Positions 1 through 6,996 of a DNA stretch of 44,738 nucleotides are shown here, piece by piece (within the stretch, counting starts at the first letter, position 1; each line of letters starts with the position of its first letter). The translations under genes and the position numbers were made by a program. The notes beneath the pieces are model-generated. The model did no database searches and was not told the DNA's origin. It worked only from the letters and a program-made list of their open reading frames with translations. Source of the DNA: Pseudomonadota bacterium (lineage in GTDB: Bacteria; Myxococcota_A; Polyangia; GCA-2747355); NCBI GenBank assembly GCA_016702545.1, contig JADJDT010000032.1, positions 1 through 44,738 of the forward strand. Direction: 5' to 3'.

Positions 1-1655
1 TGGCCGTACTGGTTCTTCCCCCAACACCACACGGTCGTATCTGACTTCACCGCGCACGAGTGACCGGAACCCAACGCAAAGCGCCCGATGCAGCAGCTCT
101 GGCCAGGCTCGCAGGTGGCGAAGCTGGGGCAGCGGCGGGGGGTGCTATCGCCGAGGTTGAGGCCCATGCGGGCCTGCAGCGCTCCGCCCCCGATGTCGAA
201 GACCTGGCAGCCGCCGACCTGCTGGGTGGGCAGCGTGGGGAGGCCCCAGTCGCGGGCCCAGGCGCAGCCGTCCTGGTACCAGGCGGCGACGCTAAGGTTG
301 AGCAGCATGCCCTGCTCGATCCCCCCGGTGGAGGCGAGGTCCGGAACGCTGTGGTAGCCGGGCTCGCACTGGTTCAGCTCGCGCGTGTCGAAGCCGAGGC
401 CGCCGGTGGCGTTGGCCCGGTTGTAGGGGCTGACGGTGACGCCGGTGCGGTTGGTGGCGGTCTTGAGCGCGAGGGCCGCGAGGTAGTCCGGCTCCTTGCT
501 CGCGCCGCCTGGGTGCGTGTCGCGGGGGTTGAGGCCCCAGGCGGCGTCGAGTGCGTAGCCGATCTGCTGGCCGGCGGCGATGGGCTCGGGGATCGAGCCG
601 ATGTGGTGCTCGCGAAACTGCCAGTGGCGGTCCCAGACGTTGCCGGCGCCGTCGCCCCAGGTCAGCGACGAGAGGTAGATCGGGCGGGCCGAGAGCGTTC
701 CCTCCTTGACCGCGTAGCCGGAGACGCCGGCGGCGAGCAGGCCCTTGCCGCAGCGGTAGACGGCCTGGCCCTGGGCCTCGTCCCAGCTCTGCAGGCAGAG
801 GTAGCGGAAGAAGGTGCCGAAGGTCTCGGGGCTGGAGGTCGCCTCGGGGCCGGTGGTGGGGTGGAGGAAGAAGGGGCGGTAGGCGCGGTCGGCGCAGGCC
901 AGGCCGATGCCGGAGAAGACCTCGTAGCTGACGCTCGTCTCGGGCGTGCCGTTGCCGTCGAGGTCCTCGTCGATCGCGACGGTGACCGTCTCGCAGGCGC
1001 CAGGCTCGCCGAGCGGGATGCCGGTGTCGCACTGCTCGCCGCTATCGAGGACGCCGTTGCCGCAGGTGCCTGGCACCGGCGTGGCGCAGGCCACGCGCAC
1101 GCGCTCGACCTGCTGCTTGAGCACGAGCCAGCGCGGGAAGGTCAGGTGCGCCGCAATATCATCGCTGGGGTCGCCCGGCGTGCCCTGGTCGAAGGTATGC
1201 GGGAGGCGCGTCGCCGGGCAGAGCAGCTCGGTCTGCGCCAGCGTGTAGCGGCCGAGGTCGGTCAGCGTGGTCGAGGGGATGCGCAGCGCGCCCACGGCGA
1301 GCAGGGTGCCCGTGCTGACGCCGTTCGTGGTGTCGATCGCGTTGATCCGTCTGATCGGCTCGAGCTCGTTCATCGCGTTCATCGCGTTCATCGCGTTCAT
1401 CGCGTTCATCGCGTTCATCGCGTTCATCGCGTTCATCGCGTTCATCGCGTTCATCGCGTTCATCGCGTTCATCGCGTTCATCGCGTTCATCGCGTTCATG
1501 CTGTTGGCGGCATTGGTCGCCGCCCGCGCCGCCACGCCCACGATCGGCGGCGCCTGGTCCCCACCACCCCCGCTGCACCCCAGGCTAAGGGCCAGCCCTG
1601 CGACCAAGAGCCATCCGAACGCGCGCACAACTCTGCCGCGATGGAGCGTGGGCAT
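1..1655 (-). CDS. Secreted lipoprotein with (AMN)n repeat, myxobacterial Cys-rich motif and RCC1 start; 3' end outside window
   Basis: This frame stays open from an ATG at 1655 to the left edge, so the C-terminus is missing. The first ~30 residues are a lipoprotein signal with a hydrophobic core and a lipobox ending LSLGC, then a GGGGD spacer, so the protein should be a lipid-anchored surface or periplasmic protein. A perfect Ala-Met-Asn tandem repeat follows at about residues 52-96. Further on comes CGNGVLDSGEQCD, the Cys-rich motif seen repeatedly in secreted myxobacterial proteins. Near the edge the frame reads GSGHSCAVKSDTTVWCWG, the signature of an RCC1-type beta-propeller blade, so more blades probably lie beyond the window. 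The start is supported by GAGG five to eight bases upstream and a candidate promoter at 1676-1705. The function is unknown; the family suggests surface binding or adhesion. Confidence 0.8.
   Translation of the reverse strand, partial: MPTLHRGRVVRAFGWLLVAGLALSLGCSGGGGDQAPPIVGVAARAATNAANSMNAMNAMNAMNAMNAMNAMNAMNAMNAMNAMNAMNAMNAMNAMNELEPIRRINAIDTTNGVSTGTLLAVGALRIPSTTLTDLGRYTLAQTELLCPATRLPHTFDQGTPGDPSDDIAAHLTFPRWLVLKQQVERVRVACATPVPGTCGNGVLDSGEQCDTGIPLGEPGACETVTVAIDEDLDGNGTPETSVSYEVFSGIGLACADRAYRPFFLHPTTGPEATSSPETFGTFFRYLCLQSWDEAQGQAVYRCGKGLLAAGVSGYAVKEGTLSARPIYLSSLTWGDGAGNVWDRHWQFREHHIGSIPEPIAAGQQIGYALDAAWGLNPRDTHPGGASKEPDYLAALALKTATNRTGVTVSPYNRANATGGLGFDTRELNQCEPGYHSVPDLASTGGIEQGMLLNLSVAAWYQDGCAWARDWGLPTLPTQQVGGCQVFDIGGGALQARMGLNLGDSTPRRCPSFATCEPGQSCCIGRFALGSGHSCAVKSDTTVWCWGKNQYG
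1369..1503. repeat. 9-bp tandem repeat, 14 perfect copies plus one partial
   Basis: TTCATCGCG (plus strand) is repeated 14 times without a mismatch from 1369 to 1494, then once imperfectly to 1503. Read on the minus strand it encodes Ala-Met-Asn units inside the lipoprotein gene. The unit is a multiple of three, so copy-number change would alter protein length without breaking the frame. Confidence 0.95.
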
Positions 1656-1675
1656 GCTTGCACCTCAGAAAATGA

Positions 1676-1705
1676 AGCATACGCCCGAGCGCCCTACGCT
1701 GGCAA
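1676..1705 (-). promoter_or_regulatory. Candidate sigma-70-type promoter for the lipoprotein gene
   Basis: On the minus strand TTGCCA (1705-1700) and TATGCT (1681-1676) are separated by 18 bases. They match the -35 and -10 consensus at 5 and 4 of 6 positions. A transcript would start near 1669, only about 14 bases before the ATG at 1655. This is inferred from sequence alone. Confidence 0.4.
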
Positions 1706-1917
1706 CGGAGAGTGTATTTGGGCGAACATTCGCCAATAGAAGTGATTGATGTCGAGGTCGCGCGGCGGCCGCTGGATGGGCCCATGAGCCCGAGCGCCGA
1801 GCCACCGATGACGACGCCCTCGAAGCGCAGGCCGAGACCGAGCAAGCGGCGGTCGAAGGCTTCGATGGTCGGGAGGGGCAGCGCGCCATGCGCGGCGCCC
1901 TCTGGCTGCTGCTGCGG
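1694..1917 (-). pseudogene. Frameshifted fragment of a nucleotidyltransferase-fold protein
   Basis: One minus frame reads LRFEGVVIGGSALGLMG. After a one-base shift near 1783 another frame continues IQRPPRDLDIN and stops at 1694. GGSA followed by R-x-x-R-D-x-D is the active-site layout of small antitoxin- or DUF6036-like nucleotidyltransferases. A stop at 1918-1920 closes the upstream side, no start codon is evident, and the sequence after the DxD motif no longer looks like the family. I read it as a decayed remnant. A sequencing error would explain the shift but not the missing ends. The fragment is only about 74 codons and the motif match was made by eye. Confidence 0.4.
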
Positions 1918-2067
1918 CTACTGCTGCTGCTGTTCGCGCTCTGCGCTCGCCTCGGCCGGCGGCCCCGACCCTCGGCCGTGGCGGCCCACAACAGGGGTAT
2001 CCCCTACTCCCGGCACACCGCGCCCTCGGCCACGGCCCGGCGCAGGCTCCGCAGCAGGTGGCGGTGA
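1888..2067 (+). CDS. Possible 59-residue membrane peptide (uncertain)
   Basis: An ATG at 1888 is preceded by GGGAGGGG about nine bases upstream. It opens 59 codons whose N-terminus, MRGALWLLLRLLLLLFALCA, looks like a single membrane segment, followed by an Arg-rich tail. It lies antisense to the nucleotidyltransferase remnant and to the 3' end of lpxC. The Leu run comes from CTG trinucleotides, which can arise by chance in such GC-rich DNA. I list it only as a candidate. Confidence 0.2.
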   Translation: MRGALWLLLRLLLLLFALCARLGRRPRPSAVAAHNRGIPYSRHTAPSATARRRLRSRWR

Positions 2068-2843
2068 CTCGATCCGGCCAGCTCGACCGTGCCGCGCAAG
2101 GGTCCGCCGAGCAGCCCGAGGTCGCCGATCGCGTCGAGCAGCTTGTGCCGCACTGGCTCGTCGGCGAAGCGCAGGCCCTCGGGGTTGACCACACCCGTGT
2201 CGTCGAAGGCCACCACGCAGTGCAGGTCAGCCCCGCGCGCGAGGCCGCGGCGCCGCAGCGCCTCGGCGTCGGCCGCGAAGCCGAAGGTGCGCGCGGAGGC
2301 GATCTCCGACAGGTAGCGAGGAAGGTCACCGACGGTCCAGGTCGCACGTTGCGCCCCGATGGCCGGGTGCGCGCGCAAATACGCGCAGCAGACCTGCCCC
2401 ACGGCTCCAGGCGTGAGCCGGCACGTCGCGGTGCCGCTCTGGTCTTGCCAGGGCCGGGCGATCCGCCACGACGGTCCCGTATGCGGGACGAGGCCAGGCG
2501 CGCAGGCCTCGCTCAGCGCGGCGGCCCAGCTCGCCGAGCTGCCGTCGAGAATCGGCAGCTCGGGTCCCTCGACGCAAACCACGGCGTCCCAGAGGCCGCA
2601 GCCGCAGAGCGCCGAGAGCAGGTGCTCGATCGTGGCGACCCCATCTGCTTCGCTGCCGAGGCGGGTCTGGGCCAAGGCGGGCACCGCATGATCGAGCGTG
2701 GCGGGCAGCTCCAGGGGCGGCTGCCGGTCGAGGCGTCGGAGCAGCACGCCAGACCCAGCGCTGGCTGCCGGCTCGATCCAGGCCCTTGCCGGCGCGGCGC
2801 CGTGCAGACCCACCCCCGCCAGCCTCTTCGTGGGACGAAGCAA
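2004..2843 (-). CDS. lpxC: UDP-3-O-acyl-N-acetylglucosamine deacetylase (LpxC)
   Basis: This is the zinc enzyme for the committed step of lipid A synthesis in the cytoplasm, removing the N-acetyl group from UDP-3-O-acyl-GlcNAc. From the proposed TTG start the protein is 279 residues, slightly short of the usual ~300. It shows the N-terminal RLAGVGLHG motif, the catalytic and zinc pair in ATIEHLLSAL (Glu73, His74), PILDGSS, the zinc ligands in RHKLLDAIGDL, and a C-terminal SHRHLLR histidine. The start is uncertain: the frame is open to 2999, but that would overlap the small gene at 2888-3076. The TTG at 2843 places the family motif at the expected distance but lacks a clear ribosome-binding site. 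It follows 2888-3076 on the same strand. Confidence 0.88.
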   Translation of the reverse strand: MLRPTKRLAGVGLHGAAPARAWIEPAASAGSGVLLRRLDRQPPLELPATLDHAVPALAQTRLGSEADGVATIEHLLSALCGCGLWDAVVCVEGPELPILDGSSASWAAALSEACAPGLVPHTGPSWRIARPWQDQSGTATCRLTPGAVGQVCCAYLRAHPAIGAQRATWTVGDLPRYLSEIASARTFGFAADAEALRRRGLARGADLHCVVAFDDTGVVNPEGLRFADEPVRHKLLDAIGDLGLLGGPLRGTVELAGSSHRHLLRSLRRAVAEGAVCRE

Positions 2844-2887
2844 ACGCCGCGCGGCTGGTGGCCAGCGCGCAGCACCGACAGCAGGGC

Positions 2888-3076
2888 TCAGGCGCGATCC
2901 TTGAAGAACACAGTAATCGTCAGGCAATGGAATTCGCGATCCGAGCTCTGCGTCACCGTCTTGTCGATCACGACGCACTCCGGGTGCTCCCGCAACCACG
3001 TCGTGACCCGCCCGCCGAGTTCGTCTCTATCCCTTGCTTTTGTAGCCGAGAACACCTTCATGCCACTAAATGACAT
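2888..3076 (-). CDS. Small conserved protein of unknown function
   Basis: 62 residues starting MSFSGMKVFSATKARDR. The ATG at 3076 follows a strong ribosome-binding site, GGGAGGG six bases upstream. The middle carries an alternating pattern, VVIDKTVTQSSDREFHC, followed by a beta-like LTITVFF near the end. There is no signal peptide or membrane segment, so it is probably cytoplasmic. I recall similar short proteins (MKVF-x-ATKARDR type) in myxobacterial genomes but know no function. It lies directly upstream of lpxC on the same strand and may be cotranscribed with it. Confidence 0.75.
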   Translation of the reverse strand: MSFSGMKVFSATKARDRDELGGRVTTWLREHPECVVIDKTVTQSSDREFHCLTITVFFKDRA

Positions 3077-3281
3077 CGTTCACCCTCCCCGCTTCGGCGT
3101 CTGAACCGGGACGCGCTCACACCACTCGCTGTGGGCTGAAGGCACCGTGGGCTGAGCTCGGGCGTGTAACATGCGGGGCGCGCGGCTGTCCAGGTGGGGA
3201 CCGGCCGTCAGCAGGGCGGTCGCAGCATCCGGGCTTGACGACCCAAGGCCTCCGAGGCTAGACCCTTTGCACGTGGATTTT

Positions 3282-3353
3282 GGCGGCGTAGCCAAGTGGT
3301 AAGGCAGAGGTTTGCAAAACCTCCACGCACCAGTTCGACTCTGGTCGCCGCCT
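3282..3353 (+). tRNA. tRNA-Cys (GCA anticodon)
   Basis: The acceptor stem GGCGGCG (3282-3288) pairs perfectly with CGCCGCC (3346-3352), and the discriminator base is T, the usual identity element of tRNA-Cys. The anticodon stem GAGGT/ACCTC (3307-3311 and 3319-3323) holds the loop TTGCAAA with anticodon GCA at 3314-3316. The T-arm contains GTTCGACTC. CCA is not exactly encoded after the discriminator. It sits 37 bases before the IPT protein gene and could share its transcript. Confidence 0.95.
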
Positions 3354-3390
3354 CCCAGCCTCTTGCCCCCCAGCCTTTCAGGAGCTCCCG

Positions 3391-5352
3391 ATGATCAGCC
3401 ATCGAATGCGATTCTTCCCCCGCGGGGTCACGCGGCTGCTGCTGGGCGGCGCCGGCTGTGCCGTCTTCTTCTGGGCTGTCTTCGCGTCCGACAGCGCGGA
3501 GGCGCGCTTCCGCATCGAAGGCAGCATCGGCACGCGCGTCCGGCGGCGGGCCCCGCCGGCCCCGCCGCGTAGCCAACCGGTCGTCACGAACTTCGGGCCG
3601 ACGAGCGGTCCACCGGCCACGGTCGTCACGTTGAACGGTGCGCGGCTCGACCTCGTGGATCGCGTGCTGCTCGGCGCCCGGCCCCTGGCGCTGCTGCGCC
3701 GGGAGCCCTCCCAGCTCGTGGTTCGCATCCCCGCGGGCGCGGTCTCGGATCGGCTGATCGTCATCGCCCGGGACAACACCCAGCTCGTGCTCGATCCGCC
3801 TTTCGTGGTGCAGTACCCGACGCCCGCGACCCCTCCGGCGCCCGTGCCCACCGGCACCGCCCCACCGGCACCCGTGCCGACACCGGCGCCCCCCACCGCG
3901 ACGGTGATCACCGGCTTCATGCCCTTGCACGGGGGCGTACGCGCCGTTGTCTCGATCACCGGGCGCGGCTTCGCGGCCGGTGATCGAGTCTGGATCGGCG
4001 GCCGTGAGTGTCGCGTCTTCGCCCAGTCCGGCACCCAGCTGCTGATCGAGGTGCCCGCCCAGGCCACGAGCGCCACCTTCCGCCTCCAGCGGCAGAACCA
4101 GCTGATCGCGGAGTCGTCCTACGGCTTCACTCTGGACGCCGCGGGCCCGACGATCACGGGTTTTGGCCCCCTGCAGGGCCCGCAGGGCACCGTCGTGCGT
4201 ATCACCGGCCGCGACTTTCTGCCCACCGACCAGATCTTCCTCGGTCAGACGCTCCAGCCGGCACGCGACCGCGGCGCCGACTTCATCGACGTCGTGGTCA
4301 CCCCCGGCGTCTCCGCGCCCTTCGTCCTCGTCGGCCCCGGCGGCCGCCGCGCCGCCTCCGCCCTCGGCTTCACCCTCGGCACCGGTCCCGTCGTCACCGG
4401 CTTCAGCCCGCCACAAGGCCCACCCGGCACCGTCGTGCGCATCACGGGCCAGCACTTCCTGCCGGCTGACCAGGTCTTCCTCGGTCAGACGCTCCAGCCC
4501 GCACGCAACCGCGGCGCCGACTTCATCGACGTCGTGGTCACCCCCGGCGTCTCCGCGCCCTTCGTCCTCGTCGGCCCCGGCGGCCGCCGAGCGGCCTCCT
4601 CGCTGGGCTTCACGATCTCGCTGCCGCAGATCACCAGCTTCAGCCCAACCCAGGGCCCTCAGGGCACGGTCGTGCGCGTCACGGGCCAGAGCTTTCTGCC
4701 CAACGATCAAATCTTCCTTGGCCCAACGCTCCAGCCCGCGCAGACCCGCGGCGCCGATTTCATCAACGTGGTGATCACGCCCGGCCTCTCCGCGCCCTTC
4801 GTCCTCGTCGGCCCAGGCGGCCGCCGCGCCACCTCCGCCCTCGGCTTCACCCTGCTCGCCCCGGCGCAGATTAGCGGTTTCAGCCCGCTCCAGGGCCTGC
4901 CGGGGACCGTCGTGCGCATCACCGGCCACGACTTCCTGCCGGCCGACCAAATCTTCCTCGGCCAGACCCTCCAGCCGGCACGATCCCGCGGCGCCGACTT
5001 CATCGAGGTCGTGATCACGCCGGGCGTCTCCGCGCCCTTCGTGCTCGTCGGCCCAGGCGACCGCCGCGCCACCTCGTCGCTGGGCTTCACCCTCCGATCG
5101 CCAGCGCCCGTGCTCAGCTTCTCCGTATCGCCCGCCAGCGGTGCCGCCGGCACCGAGGTCACGCTGACGGTGTCGCCAGCCCGACCGAACGCCGCCGTCT
5201 ACTTCGGCGGCCTGGCGCTGCCCAAGCAGGTCCAGGCGGGCGGCAGTGCGTTGGTGGTGAGCATCCCGGTCGGCGCTCAGAGCGGCTACTTCGAGCTCGA
5301 GGTCGACGGGCAGCGGGTGCGTGGCACCCAGCTCTTCACCGTCTTTCGCTGA
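3391..5352 (+). CDS. Secreted multi-domain IPT/TIG repeat protein
   Basis: 653 residues. An N-terminal signal peptide (about residues 1-37, hydrophobic LLLGGAGCAVFFWAVFA, cleavage near AEA) is followed by about seven Ig-like IPT/TIG domains. The first two are divergent (residues ~60-130 and ~170-250) and are joined by a Pro/Ala/Thr-rich linker. Four near-identical domains follow (~252-570), each starting like ITGFxPxQGPxGTVVRI and carrying DQxFLGQTLQPA. A divergent seventh ends the chain. TIG domains usually bind sugars or proteins or act as rigid spacers at the cell surface. The start ATG has AGGAG six bases upstream. The near-identity of the four central domains suggests recent duplication or gene conversion. 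No catalytic domain is visible. Confidence 0.85.
   Translation: MISHRMRFFPRGVTRLLLGGAGCAVFFWAVFASDSAEARFRIEGSIGTRVRRRAPPAPPRSQPVVTNFGPTSGPPATVVTLNGARLDLVDRVLLGARPLALLRREPSQLVVRIPAGAVSDRLIVIARDNTQLVLDPPFVVQYPTPATPPAPVPTGTAPPAPVPTPAPPTATVITGFMPLHGGVRAVVSITGRGFAAGDRVWIGGRECRVFAQSGTQLLIEVPAQATSATFRLQRQNQLIAESSYGFTLDAAGPTITGFGPLQGPQGTVVRITGRDFLPTDQIFLGQTLQPARDRGADFIDVVVTPGVSAPFVLVGPGGRRAASALGFTLGTGPVVTGFSPPQGPPGTVVRITGQHFLPADQVFLGQTLQPARNRGADFIDVVVTPGVSAPFVLVGPGGRRAASSLGFTISLPQITSFSPTQGPQGTVVRVTGQSFLPNDQIFLGPTLQPAQTRGADFINVVITPGLSAPFVLVGPGGRRATSALGFTLLAPAQISGFSPLQGLPGTVVRITGHDFLPADQIFLGQTLQPARSRGADFIEVVITPGVSAPFVLVGPGDRRATSSLGFTLRSPAPVLSFSVSPASGAAGTEVTLTVSPARPNAAVYFGGLALPKQVQAGGSALVVSIPVGAQSGYFELEVDGQRVRGTQLFTVFR
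4144..5095 (+). repeat. Four near-identical ~240-bp in-frame repeats (TIG domains)
   Basis: The segment encoding QTLQPAxxRGADFI recurs at about 4240, 4483, 4723 and 4966, a spacing of 240-243 bases. Copies one and two share long identical DNA stretches, including the third codon positions, so the similarity is not due to protein selection alone. Confidence 0.9.
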
Positions 5353-5360
5353 CCTCGCCC

Positions 5361-5400
5361 GCCTCCCCACACCGCCACGCGCCTCCCCACACCGCTACGC
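5361..5400. repeat. 20-bp tandem repeat, two copies
   Basis: GCCTCCCCACACCGCCACGC is followed directly by a second copy with one C-to-T change. It lies just after the IPT stop codon, between convergent genes. I see no hairpin. Confidence 0.85.
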
Positions 5401-5428
5401 GAACGGCCGCAAGGCTTGTGCGTGAGCT

Positions 5429-5752
5429 TCAGTGCGAGTTCGTCTCCGCACTAAAGCCCCGTCGCGTCGGCCGCCGCGTCCACCTCGGTCGAACGCCGGT
5501 GCCACCCGCGCTGTCGGCCTCGCCGCCGATGGTCTCGAGCGGAAGGGGCATCGTCTGCAGGGAGGTGTCCTCCGGCGACTGCGGGCCTGGCGTCGGGCAA
5601 AAGCGCCAGCGTAGCTGTGCGACCGAGAAGTGGATGGCTGCCCCGCAACGCTTGCAGCGGTAGACGTAATGGATCGGCGTCCGGGGCCAATCGCGGCGAC
5701 TGCGGTGCACGGTCCCGCAGGCCTCACAGGTGATTTCGCTGAAGACGCTCAC
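5429..5752 (-). CDS. Small zinc-ribbon protein
   Basis: About 107 residues. The N-terminal half carries two Cys pairs, CEAC and CKRC, 24 residues apart around VHRSRRDWPRTPIHYVY. This is a typical zinc ribbon that could bind nucleic acid or another protein. The C-terminal half is rich in Pro, Arg and Gly and looks unstructured. The start is unclear. The frame opens at a TTG at 5770 with GTG codons at 5764, 5758 and 5752, none with a convincing ribosome-binding site. I chose the last because it lies closest to the conserved part. There is no signal peptide. It is the same strand as the coiled-coil gene upstream, about 280 bases away; that gap (5753-6032) holds nothing I can identify. Confidence 0.55.
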   Translation of the reverse strand: MSVFSEITCEACGTVHRSRRDWPRTPIHYVYRCKRCGAAIHFSVAQLRWRFCPTPGPQSPEDTSLQTMPLPLETIGGEADSAGGTGVRPRWTRRPTRRGFSAETNSH

Positions 5753-6032
5753 AGCCACCGGCACTATCAAGAAGCGCGCCAGCTAGGGCGGCCGCCGCCG
5801 CCGCGCGAGAGAGCCGCCCGGCGACCGGGACTCGGCACCCCTTTACCCGCGATAACAGGGTCTTGCTCGTGGCGGGCAGATCACCGGCTGCCCTGCCCCG
5901 CCGCGGTCGCACCCCGCACCCAAGGCGGGCGCGACCCGATCAGGGGCTGGCGAACCGGCCTGCGCTGGGGTCGATGGTTCCCGGCGCGGGCCGGCAAGGC
6001 AGGCGCTGAGCGCGAGGCGAAGGGGGTCTAGA

Positions 6033-6794
6033 CTAGAGTCCGCAGAGGGGGTCGTCGGGTGGGCACTTCCTGGCGCCCGCGCCGATGCCCTGTCGGACGT
6101 TGCGATTATAGTCGTTGGCCGCCTTGACGCGGGCTGCAGCGATCTTGGCGGCGCGCTCCCGCTCGTCGGCGCGCTGCTTGCTCAGCAGCTCGCGGGTCGC
6201 CGCGTCCTTGGCGTTCTTGAGCTTGTTGTCCAGCGCGAGCATGCGCTCCTCGCTCTCCCGCTGGTCCTGCTCGAACTGGGCTTGGGCCTGGGCGAACTCC
6301 TGCTTGAGGGCCTCGATCTGCTGGGCGATGCGCTGCTGCGCGGCCTCGGCGCGTTGCTTCTCGTCCGACTTCACCTTGAGGAAGTACCCGAGCCCCGCCA
6401 GCACCACCACCGCCAGCGCGACCACCGTGACCACGATCTTGCGCAGCGTATGGGCGCCCGACCGCGCCTCCGCCTCCGCCTCGACCTGCACCCGGTGTTG
6501 CTGCAGCCGCATATCGGCCTCGATCCGCGCCCTGCTCTCGGCCTCGGCCAGCTGAATCCGCTCGTCGCGGGCGGCCCGCTCGCGCGCCTCGCGTTCCCGC
6601 TGGACCCGCTCCTCCTCGGCTCGCTGCAGGCGTGCCTCGGCCGCCTTGACCTGCTGCTCCTCTTCTTCCTTTGCCCGCCGTGCGGCCTCGATCCGGTCCT
6701 GGACCGCCTTCTTCTCTTCCGCGGTGCGCTGCTCCTCGATCTGCCGCAGCTCCTTCAACGAAAACAGCACCGAGTTCGGATCACGTTCCGCCAT
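6033..6794 (-). CDS. Single-pass membrane protein with two long coiled coils
   Basis: 253 residues from MAERDPNSVLFSLKELRQIE, an ATG with AGG about five bases upstream; an in-frame ATG 19 codons earlier lacks this. Residues ~15-115 are a highly charged Glu/Arg/Ala coiled coil. One membrane segment follows at ~125-145 (IVVTVVALAVVVLAGLGYFL), then a second coiled coil to ~230. The tail ends CPPDDPLCGL with a Cys pair. The likely topology has the N-terminal coil in the cytoplasm and the second coil outside. I know no function; similar proteins beginning MAERDPNSVLFSL occur, as far as I recall, in myxobacteria. A scaffold or envelope role would be inference. Confidence 0.75.
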   Translation of the reverse strand: MAERDPNSVLFSLKELRQIEEQRTAEEKKAVQDRIEAARRAKEEEEQQVKAAEARLQRAEEERVQREREARERAARDERIQLAEAESRARIEADMRLQQHRVQVEAEAEARSGAHTLRKIVVTVVALAVVVLAGLGYFLKVKSDEKQRAEAAQQRIAQQIEALKQEFAQAQAQFEQDQRESEERMLALDNKLKNAKDAATRELLSKQRADERERAAKIAAARVKAANDYNRNVRQGIGAGARKCPPDDPLCGL

Positions 6795-6876
6795 GTTCGC
6801 CTGCCCTCTCTCTATCGCTCGATATCGGCGTGGCTGCGCCAACGCTGTCATTTAGCATAATCCCGGCTACGGCTCC

Positions 6877-6921
6877 ACCGCCACTCCCCGGACCGCCACT
6901 CCCCGGACCGCACTCCCCCGA
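6877..6921. repeat. 15-bp tandem repeat, about three copies
   Basis: ACCGCCACTCCCCGG occurs twice in tandem at 6877-6906, followed by a degraded third copy. It lies in the 200-base intergenic stretch between the divergent coiled-coil and PHP phosphatase genes. That stretch otherwise holds only a small AT-richer patch near 6850-6862, which could contain the promoters. Confidence 0.8.
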
Positions 6922-6996
6922 CAACGGCACGGCACCGCACGCTCGCCCTGCGGGCACTTGCACCGGCAGGGAGCCTCGTTAGAATCGCCCCCGGTC

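Noticed and set aside
1369..1503. Possible CRISPR-like array
   Set aside because: The units are contiguous with no spacers and lie inside a protein-coding frame, so it is a tandem repeat.
60..1739. A 559-codon plus-strand open frame over the left edge
   Set aside because: It reads the complement of the lipoprotein gene. The minus strand has a lipobox, a Cys-rich motif and an RCC1 signature; the plus frame is low-complexity Ala/Gly/Val with a His-Arg-Val repeat.
3208..5370. A 720-codon minus-strand open frame antisense to the IPT protein
   Set aside because: It is a reading shadow of repetitive GC-rich coding sequence. It has no domain, is extremely Gly/Asp/Arg-rich, and mirrors the four repeats of the real gene, which has a signal peptide and TIG motifs.
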